Positions 24,530 to 36,613 of a DNA stretch of 64,000 nt are shown piece by piece. The notes below the pieces were generated by a model that made no database searches, was not told the DNA's origin, and saw only the letters and a program-made list of their open reading frames with translations. The position numbers were made by a program, and so were the translations under genes. This DNA is from Chrysogorgia sp. JL179-B06 (lineage: Eukaryota; Cnidaria; Anthozoa; Scleralcyonacea; Chrysogorgiidae). Numbering within the stretch: position 1 is the first letter of the stretch; each line of letters starts with the position of its first letter. Location: NCBI GenBank assembly GCA_035772405.1, contig JAYKKM010000264.1:186001-250000 (forward strand). Reading direction: 5' to 3'.

Positions 24530-24754
24530 TTATTGTTTTGATGTTTCTTTCTTTTTCGCCTCCACCACATCTTCTAAACATTGGTGCATGAGCACCCCCC
24601 AAGCATCCACTTCTTCGGTCAGTTTTATTTTTTTTGCTCGAGTCATCACCATCGGGCTTTTCTCCTTCTCTGGCTTCGGTCTTTCTTGCATCAAAAAAAC
24701 ACAAAAATTCCCACCTTCATAATAGGCCTTGACGTCTTTTAGATTCAACTCCAT
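24530..24754 (-). CDS. Small charged Polinton protein (74 aa)
   Basis: Starts MELNLKDVKAYYEGGNFC and ends KKKETSKQ. It is charged, and half of it is lysine/glutamate. It converges with the Rep-like gene. No family is recognised, and it could be a chance frame. Confidence 0.4.
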   Translation of the reverse strand: MELNLKDVKAYYEGGNFCVFLMQERPKPEKEKSPMVMTRAKKIKLTEEVDAWGVLMHQCLEDVVEAKKKETSKQ

Positions 24755-25099
24755 TTTCTTTCTTATTTTTCTTTTAATTTTTATTGATAACTTTCCTCTA
24801 TGAGGGTATGAGTGCTTTTAGGGCGCAGAACGTTGGGTGGGTTTTTTATATTTGTTTATAGGGGGGGTACAATTATTTAACCAATCAGCTTTCACTACCC
24901 CTAAAATCTAACCAATCACATGTTTTGAAATTTTTTGATTGGCAGTTGTTGAAGACCAATCAAAAAAATTTGAATAAAATACTGTAGGTTTATTGGTAGC
25001 CAATCAAACAATTTTAAATAAAATACTGTAGGTTTATTAGTAGAAAAATAGTATAAATAAACGAATAAAAAAAACCACAAATTTAGTTATGACTTTATC
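24755..25099 (+). promoter_or_regulatory. CCAAT-rich promoter region with duplicated segment
   Basis: Five CCAAT or ATTGG boxes lie between 24878 and 25007. The segment AAAATACTGTAGGTTTATT occurs twice (about 24978 and 25021). A TATA box, AGTATAAATAAACG, follows at about 25049. It sits ahead of the rightward gene block. Confidence 0.5.
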
Positions 25100-25729
25100 C
25101 TAAGAGTTAACACGTCTGGATTGTCCCTATCATTCTATTAAAGATTATTCTTTTTTAAAAGAATCACCGACACATTATTTGAAAAAAATTACACATTTGA
25201 TTGACTGTAAGCTTTTATTTTAAATCGTCGATGGATTTATCGGGAGGTTTCTGTTATTTGTTTAGAAAATGGATATTTTGATTCGTTTCAATGTTACGAT
25301 TCATCAGCACCTGCCTTTAAAGATTTGGATTATTCAGAACGAAAAACAATTATTTATCAGAAACGTTTACATGGATTATATTATTTGAATTAAAAACAAG
25401 AAAACCATTTGGATCAAAAAGAAATGGTTGATCGTCTGAAATCGATTTATGGTTTACATGCGTATGTTTTTGGATATAAAGGTGGAACTCTAGAGTCAAG
25501 TTTATGTGCAAAACTTAAGATTTCTTATGTCAATTTGGAACATTTTAATATTGAAAAATATTCTACATTAATTGAAATGTATAATATTAAAGAAAAGTGT
25601 TGTAAATTGCATGATTCAGACAATGCACATTGTTCGTTGTATGAAATAATTTTGTTTAGTGCTCGAATTATGGAAAAAATAGATAGAGTTGGGAAACAAT
25701 TATATTTTTATCACGTTATGAAAGATTGA
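25100..25729 (+). pseudogene. Broken nuclease-like gene fragment
   Basis: The largest open part, 25409-25729, reads LHAYVFGYKGGTLESSL, NLEHFNIEKY, then EKCCKLHDSDNAHCSLYEI. Upstream, another frame gives RKTIIYQKRLHGLYYLN followed by TAA, and before that a third frame gives LDCPYHSIKDYS. The order resembles an orphan family of animal mobile elements that I associate with RNase H-like (DEDD) exonucleases: an acidic start, an H-G-L block, a K-G block, then C-x2-H and H-C. The family link is from memory and tentative. At least one in-frame TAA and two frame changes are present. Confidence 0.4.
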
Positions 25730-25758
25730 AAGATTGAACATTAATTTAGTGTTTAAGA

Positions 25759-26346
25759 ATGGACGCGTTGAATAATGACCTCCACGATCCTGCAAGCTAT
25801 ACTGATGGGTATTTTACATGCAGATATCTATGGGATTTTCTTGATAGTTTTACTTCTTATGAAGATGGACTTGAAGCGTACAATATATTTTTGAATATTA
25901 CAGATGTATTTGATTCTATTACTTACAAGCTATTAAACTATATTTTTATCTGAAAGAAGAAGAAAGTGGAAAGTGTTGTTTTGCAATTCAATTGTTTCAA
26001 GATAAAGAAAAAGAACTTGTTCCTGATTGTATATTCAAACATTTTCAATGTTTATTTTCAACGTATATGAACCATGATTTACTAAATTTCAGTTTTCCTT
26101 ATTCTAAAGAAACAATTAACATTTGGTTAAAAAAACTATTTTCCTGAAAAATGTCATTGTTATGATAGCGTTTCTTCTTATTTTATTTTTTGTCTATTTA
26201 ATGATTATCTATATTGGAGACAAAGACCAATATATATTGTAGAAAACGCACGTTCAATACGTAGTTTTTATTTGACAACAATGAGAAATGTTCCTAATGA
26301 TGAAAAATTCACTCTTAAACGTATTGAATTGCTTGATAAAATGTAA
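25759..26346 (+). pseudogene. Unknown Polinton gene, two frameshifts
   Basis: Starts MDALNNDLHDPASYTDGYF. The frame changes near 25920, continues with LKEEESGKCCFAIQLF and a TYMNHDLLNFSFPYSKE block, and changes again near 26135 to end with RNVPNDEKFTLKRIELLDKM. The total is about 195 codons. No motif is recognised. Confidence 0.45.
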
Positions 26347-26421
26347 AATAAAAATGGAATAACAAATATTTTTGTTGACAAAGTTTTGATGAAGAATATT
26401 TTAATTTTTTTATTTATAATA

Positions 26422-26706
26422 TTAATACATTCTTATTTTCTCTAAAAATCCTCCATATCTACGGGGTACGCCATAGTGAGGTCGTGGCTGCTCTATCCCT
26501 CCTTTTTGAGATTTATTTTTTAATGTTTTTAAGATTCCAACACCTTTATTAATTTCGTTAATGATATTTTTACCTAATGAGTTAGTTATTTTTATACCAC
26601 CACGTTGTTTTTTATTACCCTTAAAACCACCACCTCTTTGCTTTTTTTTTCCTTTAAATCCTTTACCTAATAATTTTACATATCTTCTACATTTTTTACA
26701 CCCCAT
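26422..26706 (-). CDS. Small basic QKGG protein 1 (94 aa)
   Basis: Lysine/arginine/glycine-rich, with KKQRGGG, KKQRGG and KSQKGG, and a tail RPHYGVPRRYGGF. It is one of four small basic proteins in the element with a QKGG or QRGG motif. In adenoviruses and adintovirus-like elements small basic core or pVI-like proteins carry protease sites ending in G-G or G-x. The role here (DNA-binding core protein cleaved by the element's adenain-type protease) is inference. Confidence 0.6.
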   Translation of the reverse strand: MGCKKCRRYVKLLGKGFKGKKKQRGGGFKGNKKQRGGIKITNSLGKNIINEINKGVGILKTLKNKSQKGGIEQPRPHYGVPRRYGGFLEKIRMY

Positions 26707-26802
26707 TATGATTTATCGTTTTTTTCTTTTCCAATAGTTCGAACCATAATCAGCAAAATTTTCTTCATGGGGTTTTATACGTTTTGAACTTTCTAAAAGG
26801 TT

Positions 26803-27276
26803 TTATTTTTTATTTTTTATATAAGTAAAATAGGAATTATTTTTATATTTTGACCCTCTTTTTCCATTATTTGCAAAACGAGCTGCAGAATAAGTACTTA
26901 AATCAGCATCCAAACAATTATTAGCATTCTCACATATACTATAATTGGCATTCACATCTATACCGTATTTACGATTTAATCCTGTTTGATTTGTTTTTCG
27001 ACTTGTGTATTGGATTATTGTTTTTTTTGGATTAGATTGATTTTTCCACGCGAACAATCCCTTTCCAGCATTTGGAATATTTGATTTTTTTACAAGTAAG
27101 TTATCTTCTTTTGCTAAATGGATCCAACATTTTGGGGTATGGGCAGTGCGTTTACGACATCTTATTATTTTTATAGTATTACTTTTACATTGAAGAACGT
27201 CCCGTATACTTTGTGATCTGTTGTGGTCTAGTGGTTACCACACATGTTTATGAGCTGGGAGACCCGTGTTCAAACC

Positions 27277-27310
<34 letters not shown>

Positions 27311-27605
27311 TTGAGGAGAAGGTGCTGCCTTTGCAATAACACCAGCAAATGGTAAGACTTTCGGGTCTTCTCGGAAAACGACCTTAAATCGTAGGCCCTC
27401 GGAATCCCTATCAGTTGGGTTTTCCGTTCACCTAAGAGTGATAAACTGAATAGTCGAGCGCTTAAAACATGAGCCTCTGGCTCGGATAAATAGGGCAACC
27501 TTATCCTGCGTGATCGACTCAAAATAAATCATACTCATACTCATACTCATTAACATCCCGTGAGTTATTACGACGTTTTCTTGTGGGTAATTTTATTCTA
27601 ACCAT
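26803..27605 (-). pseudogene. SET-domain protein gene interrupted by a SINE
   Basis: On the minus strand, 27195-26803 reads HTPKCWIHLAKEDNLLVK, NAGKGLFAWKN, YGIDVNANYSIC, CLDADLSTYSAARFANN and SKYKNNSYFTYIK. GKGLFAW, the LDA box and ARFxNxG followed by N-N are SET methyltransferase landmarks. The gene start is 17 codons upstream in the intact locus: ATG at 27605 followed by a basic stretch, RIKLPTRKRRNN. The SINE (27206-27551) is inserted after those codons, flanked by AACGTCCCGT and AACATCCCGT. The C-terminal end of the SET fold beyond 26803 was not resolved. The enzyme is expected to methylate lysine. This copy is broken. Confidence 0.65.
27206..27551 (+). mobile_element. tRNA-derived SINE
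   Basis: A tRNA-like head has an A box TGGTCTAGTGG (27223-27233) and a B box GTTCAAACCC (27271-27280). A ~250-bp body follows, with a (CATACT)n tail at the 3' end. It is flanked by 10-bp direct repeats with one mismatch (27196-27205 and 27552-27561), consistent with a target duplication. It interrupts the SET gene. Confidence 0.8.
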
Positions 27606-27840
27606 GATTAAATATTGTTTTAATTCCAAGATAGGTCATATTATTTTGTTTAATAAATTTTATAATACATTCAATTTTATATATAATAGATGATGATAAT
27701 TGATATATATATTTTTTTAAATGTTCTAATCTTTCTTGTATTACTAAATAATTAATATAAATAATTTCCTCATTATCTTCTGTAAAATTTAATAGACATT
27801 CACGAAATATTTCTGGTGAAAATAAAACACACTACTGACA
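27598..27840 (-). pseudogene. Unknown small Polinton gene overlapping the SET start
   Basis: The frame reads LFSPEIFRECLLNFTEDNEE, then INYLVIQERLEHLKKYIYQL, and ends FNHG at TAG 27598-27600. The SET ATG (27605-27603) lies inside its last codons (ATGGTTAG). Its N-terminus is cut: the frame hits a TAG near 27845 and a Tc1-like MITE starts at 27857. Unknown function. Confidence 0.45.
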
Positions 27841-27856
27841 TACTATTTTCAGTATA

Positions 27857-28231
27857 TTGTAAATGAAACCCCTATTAAGTGGCCACCTCTATCGCAAGAA
27901 ACCACGGCACTTTTTGGCCGTCCCGATGAGTTCTACTTTTGTTTTTACGCCTATTAAACAACCACCCAAAATTTAATATATGCACTTTTAATAGTAAGTA
28001 GAACCTAATAATAGCAGTTATTTTTGTTGTAATAATAAGAAACTCTGAATATGTTTTGTGTATTTGTGTGTAACAGTTGTCACAATCCTTCAAACGTGTC
28101 CGTATTCAAATAAAGTGATGTTTCCACAATCCTTCATGCTAATTTTGACAAATTCCTATTAAGCGGTCAACCCCTATTAAGCGGCCATTTGCCTGTTCCC
28201 CGAGCGTGGCCGCTTAATAGTGGTTCACCTG
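27857..28231. mobile_element. Tc1/mariner-like MITE
   Basis: The left end reads AAACCCCTATTAAGTGGCCAC. Inward from the right it reads CCACTATTAAGCGGCCAC. TA dinucleotides border both ends, as for Tc1/mariner. Extra copies of CCTATTAAGCGG lie inside the right end. The stretch 28232-28470 shows nothing recognisable. Confidence 0.6.
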
Positions 28232-30282
28232 TACCTTAAATAATGACATTAAATGTTGATAAATAAGTTAGAATTTGCAGGAAGCAGGTCAGTCAATCAA
28301 CCCAGTTCAACAAGTAAAACATTCTTGCATTCATAGTCTGACAGTTAAATTCTTGAGGGCCTAGTGGGATAATTTGAAGGATGTCATTATTTAGTAGAAA
28401 TACATGTTCTCATTACTCAAACCCATTCCATATTTTGTAATACCCAGCTGTACAGCTACAGATAAAATAAAAAAGATATAGAACGTTTAGTAAGTTTGTT
28501 TGAAAGTGAAAAAATAAATCCTCAAACAAATGACGATAACATTATTAGTGTCGAGAAAATAAGTGAAAAAGAAAATGAAAAGTTTAAAGTGATTGAACAA
28601 ACTTTTTCAATATCTATTGCCCGTAGAGCGGGTGTTAAATTTATAGCTTTTATACAATCGTTGACGTTACTTTTTACTTATTTGATTAATTATGCACGGA
28701 CAAGTGTTAAAAATAATGATGACTATGTACGATTTATTTTTAGCCATGATCCTTAGGGTTTTTTTTCAACAGCTGTAATGAAATTAAGTGATGTTAATGT
28801 AAAATATTTTTTTAATATTTTTGAAAAACATATGCAAAGTAATCAAGAAATGATAGCGAATGGGTGGAAATGTACGGTGGTTATTCAAACTTTTCCATCG
28901 GGATTATCAGCTAAGAATTTATCAAGTAACAAGAAAAAAAATCCTTTACTTAGAACAAAAAAAATTTACAATAGATTAAATAAAGCAAATGAAAATGATA
29001 GTAGCGGAGGTAAAGTAAATAAATCTATAACAAAATATTATCGTAAATTTCGCACTGGAGTTTTTTATATTATCAGTACTAAGTTAACGCAAACAATTAA
29101 AAATTGTTGTTTTGCGTTATCTATTTTAGTAGGTCTATCGTTTTTGTATAAAAATCAAAAAAAGGTATGAGACGATGACAAAACACCCTAATAAAAGTAT
29201 TGACGAATTATTTAGTATTGATGAAATACGTGATGTGTATAAAAAATCGGGTATACCCGAGGGTGAAGAAGTTAAAGTTAAACAATTTTCGATTGTGTAC
29301 GAAAAATTTCTTAATGCTCAAGATGTTGACTTGGTAGTGTATTCAGATCTCGATTTAGACAATATCATTTATGATTCACGTACAGATTCTGAAGGAAATC
29401 TTGTTAAATTAACTAATAATATAGTATGTTTATGGTTAAATAATAAACATTATGATGTTGTTTTAAATATGAAGGAATTTTCTAAAATAAAACCCAATAA
29501 ATTTTGTATTAAATGTATGAGTTATTTTTCACATGGTGAATTTGTTGATTCACACGTGTGTCGAACTAATTTAACCTGTTAAAAATGTTATAAAAATAAT
29601 TTATGCCCTAAAGATATAAAGATACAATGTTCTAAATGTAATATATTGTTTTATAATCAAACATGTTATTTCAATCATTTAACCCATAAAATTTAATTTA
29701 AACCTCAAAAAACTTATTCATGTTTAACTCCTTGTCAATATATGTTTTTTTTGTGAAACATGTTATGAAACATGTTCTAGATTTTCCTTTATTCAACGTG
29801 ATAAAAGTGTAAACCATGATTGTTCTAAAAGATTTTGTTTTCATTGTAATAGTTATCAGGAAAAGACGCATTATTGTTTTATGAAAACACTATCTATTCC
29901 AAAAAATAAACAACAAGCACCAACATTATTTTTTTCCGATTTTGAAACAAAAGTAGATGAAAATAAAATGTTAGTTCCTTTTTATTGTATAGTACAAAAA
30001 GTATGCATGCAATGCCAAGATATCCCGTTTAAAAAACAACAAATTCCATTAATATTGAAGCTGTTAGTTGTTGTGGGTATAGACAATTTCTATTTGATAA
30101 TAATAATAGTGATGTTGTTGAAGATTTATGTAGTTTTATATTGGAACAAGAGAGTTCTGTTTGGATCGCTCATAATGGGGGGAGATTTGATACAATTTTT
30201 ATTTTTAAATATTTATTAGAAAAATTAAAAATTATTCCAAAAACTATTATGAATGGTACTAAAATAATGAGTTTAGAAATAT

Positions 30283-32154
30283 GCGAGAAGAATATTCGAT
30301 TTTTAGATAGTTATTTTTTTTTAACTATGTCCTTATCTGCTATTCCTAAATGTATGGGTCTTCTCGAAGATGAAAAAGGGTTTCATCCCTATAGATTTAC
30401 TGATTTAAAGTATAGAGGGGATATGATTGATAGGGAATATTTTGATATAGATAATATGAGCGATAAAGATAAATTTGAAAAATGGTATAATGAAAAAAAA
30501 AAGTATATATATTTTTCGAGATTAAATATTTTATTATTGTTGTGAGGATGTGAATATTTTAAGAAAAGGGAGTGTAAAATTTTCATCCATGATAGATTCG
30601 ATTGCTTGTGTAGCAGCTTTTTATGAAAAAAATTGTATTACTATCGCAAGTTTAGCATCAAAAATATTTCGGCAAAATCAAATCAAAGTTTAATAGCTCT
30701 TTGTTGGTTGTATGAAATTAATAAATATTTATCAGGACGCTTAGAATATAAAGGTTCCTCTCAAGGAGAAAAAAAATATTAGGACGGTTTGTTGATGGTT
30801 TTTATGATAATGCAGTTTATGAATTTCATGGGTGTTTTTTTCATGGATGTCCTCGTTGTTTTGAAAAATATGAAATGAATACTTTAGTGAATGAAAAATG
30901 TGGAACATTATACGCGAAAACTCAACGTTTTACAAATGAGTTGTTAAATGGTGGATATAAAGTTTTTGAATAATGGGAATGTGAATTTTTAAATGAAAAA
31001 ATATATAGTTGTAGTGATATTATTGAATTGAAACAAGCAATTTTCGCATATACAATATTAAATCCCCGTGACGGATTATATGGTGGTCGAACTTCTTCTA
31101 TATGTTTATTTAGAGAGATAAAACAAAATGAACAAATTAAATATGTAGACTTTACATCTCTATACCCTTTTGTTCAAAACGAATTTGTTTTCCCAATCGG
31201 ACACCCTACAATTTTCGTTAATGAAGAGTGTAAGAATATAAATATAAAATATATTTTCGGTTTGATTAAATGTAGTATATTATCACCACAAAATATTTTA
31301 TTTGGTGTTTTACCCGTCAGAGTAGCTGGAAAATTATTATTTCCTTTATGTAATCAATGCTCTATCGATAAATGTGATAAATGTATACATAATGAAAACG
31401 ATCGCTGTTTACGGGGTACATGGTCCAGTGTTGAAATTAATAAAGCTATTGATAAGGGATATAAAATAATTCAAATGTGTGAAATATATCATTATGATCG
31501 GCAAGAAAAAATCTTTGTTGATTATGTAAACGATTTTTTAAAACTAAAACAAGAGACGTCAGGTTTACCTGCTGAATGTTTTAATAGTGATGGAAGTAAA
31601 AATAAAGATAAAATTAACCAATATTGTGAAGATTATTTGAATCATGAACAGATTAGTTTAGATAAAGCTAAAATAGAAAAAAATCCCGGTTTAAGAACTA
31701 TAGCGAAAACATTATTACATTCATTGTGGGGTAAATTTGCACAAAATGAAAATAACACGCAAGTTGCTTTTTTAAATGATTATGAGGAATTATTATTGTT
31801 AGCTAACGATAGGTGTAAAAAATTAACGTCTTTAGATTTTATTAATGATACTCTTTTACGTTGTACATATGAAAATGTTGATGAATCTACAGTAGCTTTA
31901 AAAACCGGTAATATTGTTATCGCATGTTTTGTTACAGCTTATGCACGTTTACAGTTATATGATTTAATTGAAAAATTAGGGGGGCAAGTTTTATATTTTG
32001 ATACCGATTCGGTTATCTATGTGTGTGATGAAAATACGTGTTCGATTAAAATCGGTAATTATTTAGGAGAATTAACCAATGAATTAAAAGAAAATGAATG
32101 GATTACTCGATTTTGTTCAACAGGTCCTAAATGTTATTCTTATATTACTAATTT
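30283..32154 (+). repeat. polB tandem duplication, copy 1
   Basis: A 1,872-bp unit starting GCGAGAAGAATATTCG and ending TATTACTAATTT, repeated directly in the next unit at about 98-99% identity. The polymerase frame 31028-32182 reads motif A DFTSLYP. Motif B has His (CAT 31718-31720) where Asn is usual. Motif C is the usual D-T-D-S (32000-32011). Confidence 0.95.
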
Positions 32155-34025
32155 GCGAGAAGAATATTCGATTTTTAGATAGTTATTTTTTTTAACTATG
32201 TCCTTATCTGCTATTCCTAAATGTATGGGTCTTCTCGAAGATGAAAAAGGGTTTCATCCCTATAGATTTACTGATTTAAAGTATAGAGGGGATATGGTTG
32301 ATAGGAATATTTTGATATAGATAATATGAGCGATAAAGATAAATTTGAAAAATGGTATAATGAAAAAAAAAAGTATATATATTTTTCGAGATAAAATATT
32401 TTATTATTGTTGTGAGGATGTGAATATTTTAAGAAAAGGGAGTGTAAAATTTTCATCCATGATAGATTCGATTGCTTGTGTAGCAGCTTTTTATGAAAAA
32501 AAATGTATTACTATCGCAAGTTTAGCATCAAAAATATTTCGGCAAAATCAAATCAAAGTTTAATAGCTCTTTGTTGGTTGTATGAAATTAATAAATATTT
32601 ATCAGGACGTTTAGAATATAAAGGTTCCTCTCAAGGAGAAAAAAAAATATTAGGACGGTTTGTTGATGGTTTTTATGATAATGCAGTTTATCAATTTCAT
32701 GGGTGTTTTTTTCATGGATGTCCTCGTTGTTTTGAAAAATATGAAATGAATACTATAGTGAATGAAAAATTTGGAACATTATACGCGAAAACTCAACGTT
32801 TTACAAATGAGTTGTTAAATGGTGGATATAAAGTTTTTGAATAATGGGAATGTGAATTTTTAAATGAAAAAATATATAGTTGTAGTGATATTATTGAATT
32901 GAAACAAGCAATTTTCGCATATACAATATTAAATCCCCGTGACGGATTATATGGTGGTCGAACTTCTTCTATATGTTTATTTAGAGAGATAAAACAAAAT
33001 GAACAAATTAAATATGTAGACTTTACATCTCTATACCCTTTTGTTCAAAAAGAATTTGTTTTCCCAGTCGGACACCCTACAATTTTCGTTAATGAAGAGT
33101 GTAAGAATATAAATATAAAATATATTTTCGGTTTGATTAAATGTAGTATATTATCACCACAAAATCTTTTATTTGGTGTTTTACCCGTCAGAGTAGCTGG
33201 AAAATTATTATTTCCTTTATGTAATCAATGTGCTATCGATAAATGTGATAAATGTATACATAATGAAAACGATCGCTGTTTACGGGGTACGTGGTCCAGT
33301 GTTGAAATTAATAAAGCTATTGATAAGGGATATAAAATAATTCAAATGTGTGAAATATATCATAATGATCGGCAAGAAAAAATCTTTGTTGATTATGTAA
33401 ACGATTTTTTAAAACTAAAACAAGAGGCGTCACGTTTACCTGCTGAATGTTTTAATAGTGATGGAAGTAAAAATAAAGATAAAATTAACCAATATTGTGA
33501 AGATTATTTGAATCATAAGCAGATTAGTTTAGATAAAGCTAAAATAGAAAAAAATGCCGGTTTAAGAACTATAGCGAAAACATTATTAAATTCATTGTGG
33601 GGTAAATTTGCACAAAATGAAAATAACACGCAAGTTGCTTTTTTAAATGATTATGAGGAATTATTATTGTTAGCTAACGATAGGTGTAAAAAATTAACGT
33701 CTTTAGATTTTATTAATGATACTCTTTTACGTTGTACATATGAAAATGTTGATGAATCTACAGTAGCTTTGAAAACCGGTAATATTGTTATCGCATGTTT
33801 TGTTACAGCTTATGCACGTTTACAGTTATATGATTTAATTGAAAAATTAGGGGGGCAAGTTTTATATTTTGATTCCGATTCGGTTATCTATGTGTGTGAT
33901 GAAAATACGTGTTCGATTAAAATCGGTAATTATTTAGGAGAATTAAACAATGAATTAAAAGAAAATGAATGGATTACTCGATTTTGTTCAACAGGTCCTA
34001 AATTTTATTCTTATATTACTAATTT
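32155..34025 (+). repeat. polB tandem duplication, copy 2
   Basis: Second unit. Frame 32899-34053 differs from copy 1 at about a dozen residues. Motif B has the usual Asn (33589-33591), and motif C reads D-S-D-S (33871-33882) instead of D-T-D-S. After the unit the sequence continues into the unique polB C-terminal part. Confidence 0.95.
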
Positions 34026-36471
34026 AAACGAAGAAGTAGTTCATGTAAAATGATTTACTTTAATAAATAAAGCGAAAGATATCTTAAATTTTAAAACATT
34101 AAATACATGTATTGAAGATAAAGATCAAATCATTACAATTAGATATGAAGATAAAATATGTAAAGATAAATTAAATAATATTTTTATTAATAGTGAAATT
34201 AAAATATTTTCATTTACTTTTAATAAACGTATTGTTAAAGAGAATTTTACTACAATTCCCTACGGATATTTAGAAGAAGAAGAAGAAGAAGAAGAAATGG
34301 ACACATAGACTCGTTTTTTTTAACAATTTTGTTTTTTAATCAAACATTGAGGTTTTTCAAAAAATAAAAATTCCTCCCCCTTCGTATCTATATAGTCCCA
34401 CACCTTGTATTCAGAGGAGGTTGGACACTTCGCACGTGATTATCTTGACCAATCAAATAGCGCCTTTTCCCGTTCGACTGAGATAAACTGATCGAGTGGA
34501 AAATTCGCATCGAGCTGTAGATTTTTGGATATAACACTATTTTTATTACTATTTTTGTCTTCAAAACTATTTTGAGGGATTGCTTTGTTGTTCTTCGTAT
34601 CATATACACTGGATTTTTAATAGTAAGTACCTTTTTTCTACATTATTTTGATTGTAGAAATATGTCACTTGATGGACGCCATGCGCCAAAACGCCTTGGT
34701 GTTTACAATTTTCGAAGAAGAAAATATTTAAAATGCGTCGGTAAAAATCCCTAATTTTTGCATAATGAGTTAGATTACTTAATATTCTTTCGTTTTAAAC
34801 CGATGACCCCCCTTGACCCCTCGCTCGTTTCGGAGTTATTCAATGTTGAATAGCATGTATATTTTGGAGTTTGATGAAAATGGCGCCTAATATTTTAACT
34901 GGACGAAGAACAACATTACTCATCGTTTTCGTACAAAATTTGAAAATTTCTTCTCAATTTGGACTTTATTTAGCATGAATACAAAGCTAGTTTCAGTATT
35001 AAAGATATTTAAAAACTTTAAACATATGTTGTTGTATTTTTTTGTTTTTTACAGATTATTTATTTATTTCAACTTCGGTTGTCATCGTGAGCTTGGGAGG
35101 ATTCATATCAGCTGTGTAACATTTAAGAAATAGAAATAAGAAAATTACACTGGTGTACAATATTTACAACGTGAAGTTTAAGAGAATTTAAAATTTATGT
35201 AAATACATCATTCAGTCTATTCTATTTTGGGTTCTCTTAAACATATCAAGTGTTTATCAAGCTACATTTATGTAAATCGATGTTGTTACTATGCTATCAC
35301 AAAATGTATATAATCTATTGATTAAATTGATTTACAATTATTATATACTTTAAATATGCATACAGGAAATATTCCATAATATTATTCAGTATTTTATCAA
35401 TCAATTTAAAAAATTGTGCAATGTGTAAATATGTGTGCCCAAACCAGTATATTTTAACTAAGGCACTAGGCAGTGTAAAGAAACAACTGGCACAAATAAA
35501 GTCCTGGTGAGAACAAAATTCTCATCTGTACCTTGAAATTATGGCCTTATTATACATTGGTTGAAGTATTTTAGTCCATATTATTGGTCAAAAGCACTCA
35601 TTTTTTTGTTTTATTTGATAGAACTATAGCAGCTATTGAAAAATAGTCACTTAACAATGCAATTCAAAAGGAATAAAACAATATTTTAATTGTACTTTTG
35701 CATACTGTACACATGTGAACTATGAATCAGGGGATATTTATAGATACTGTAGCTCTGAGCTACACTAGTCTGTTGTTTTTTTATTTCAGGGTTAGGACTA
35801 GAGTTTTTATTTGGTTATATTGTATATGGTTAGGGTTTTTGTTCTTGTAAAGATTCTATGACAAAATATGTGTCTATTGTCTCTCTGGTACAAATATGAT
35901 GCTCAATGCCTCAATAGTGTCACATACTGTACATTACATCAAGTACCTTAATTACCTATTATCCTCGACTATCTACAATTTTATTATTTTCATAACTATT
36001 ATAGTCCTAACCCACCTTATCAACTTTTATCATGGGAGGAAACTGGAAATCCCAGAGAAAATTCAATACTTTCAGCAAAATGCTGACAAGCTCTTCTCAC
36101 CTGTGATCAAATTTCCAATACGGTGCAGGACTTCAACTCTTACCTCAATGGTGAAAAGTCACAAACAACTGAAGCACCAAAGTTGCAACAACTTACATAT
36201 AAATTTTTTTATTTACTAGTTCTATGATTTAACTGTACCTAGCAGATTTATAAGACAATACTAAGACCTGCAGATTCAATGACTAATATAAGCAAAGATG
36301 GTATATTACAACACTTTTTAATTTTTTATCTTAATAATCTTATAAATAAAAAAGAAGGTTAAAAAAAAAAAAGTTTAATAGTTGTGAAGTATAATTAGAA
36401 GATGCAGGTATATAGACATAAATCAGTGGCAATATGTTCAACTGAATCACACCCTGTTCCATAGTCCATGT

Positions 36472-36613
36472 CTAAAGAATGACATTGCTGTCCTTTGGGT
36501 TAAGCAGCTCATATGTCAGAGTGTATAACCTCCACTTCTTTTCTTCATGAAGTACTTTATGTGCCTCTTCCAAGTAATCTTGGTATACTTTCTCATGACC
36601 AAGGCCCTTTCCT
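36472..36613 (-). CDS. Candidate terminal exon inside the hAT-like element
   Basis: On the minus strand an acceptor ATGTTTACAG is followed by an open 47-codon stretch, GKGLGHEKVYQDYLEEAHKV then KKWRLYTLTYELLNPKDSNV, and a TAG at 36472-36474. Composition and codon use look like a host protein rather than the AT-rich Polinton. It may be a captured host exon or the end of a transposon gene. No family was recognised. Confidence 0.4.

Larger units (their letters stand above)
28470..34308 (+). pseudogene. polB: Protein-primed DNA polymerase B (pPolB), fragmented and partly duplicated
   Basis: N-terminal blocks (28496-29170) resemble the terminal-protein side of Polinton polymerases. Then comes a zinc-cysteine region (CIKCMSYFSHGEFVDSHVC, near 29510). 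Exonuclease motif I is FSDFETK (about 29936) and motif II AHNGGRFDTIFIF (about 30170), followed by CEDVNILRKG. Polymerase motif A is DFTSLYP, motif B ends SLWGKFAQ, and motif C is YFD-DS. A 1,872-bp tandem duplication repeats everything from after exonuclease II to just after motif C. The C-terminal frame has a TGA near 34051, then a poly-Glu end at 34308. Many frameshifts sit at T or A runs, and a TAA before WECEFL is shared by both duplicate copies. This enzyme replicates the element from a protein primer. This copy cannot be intact. Confidence 0.9.

Noticed and set aside
20780..34053. Stop codon reassignment (TAA read as an amino acid) in Polinton genes
   Set aside because: Stops also include TGA and TAG, and the genes carry many frameshifts; the intact genes end normally with TAA.
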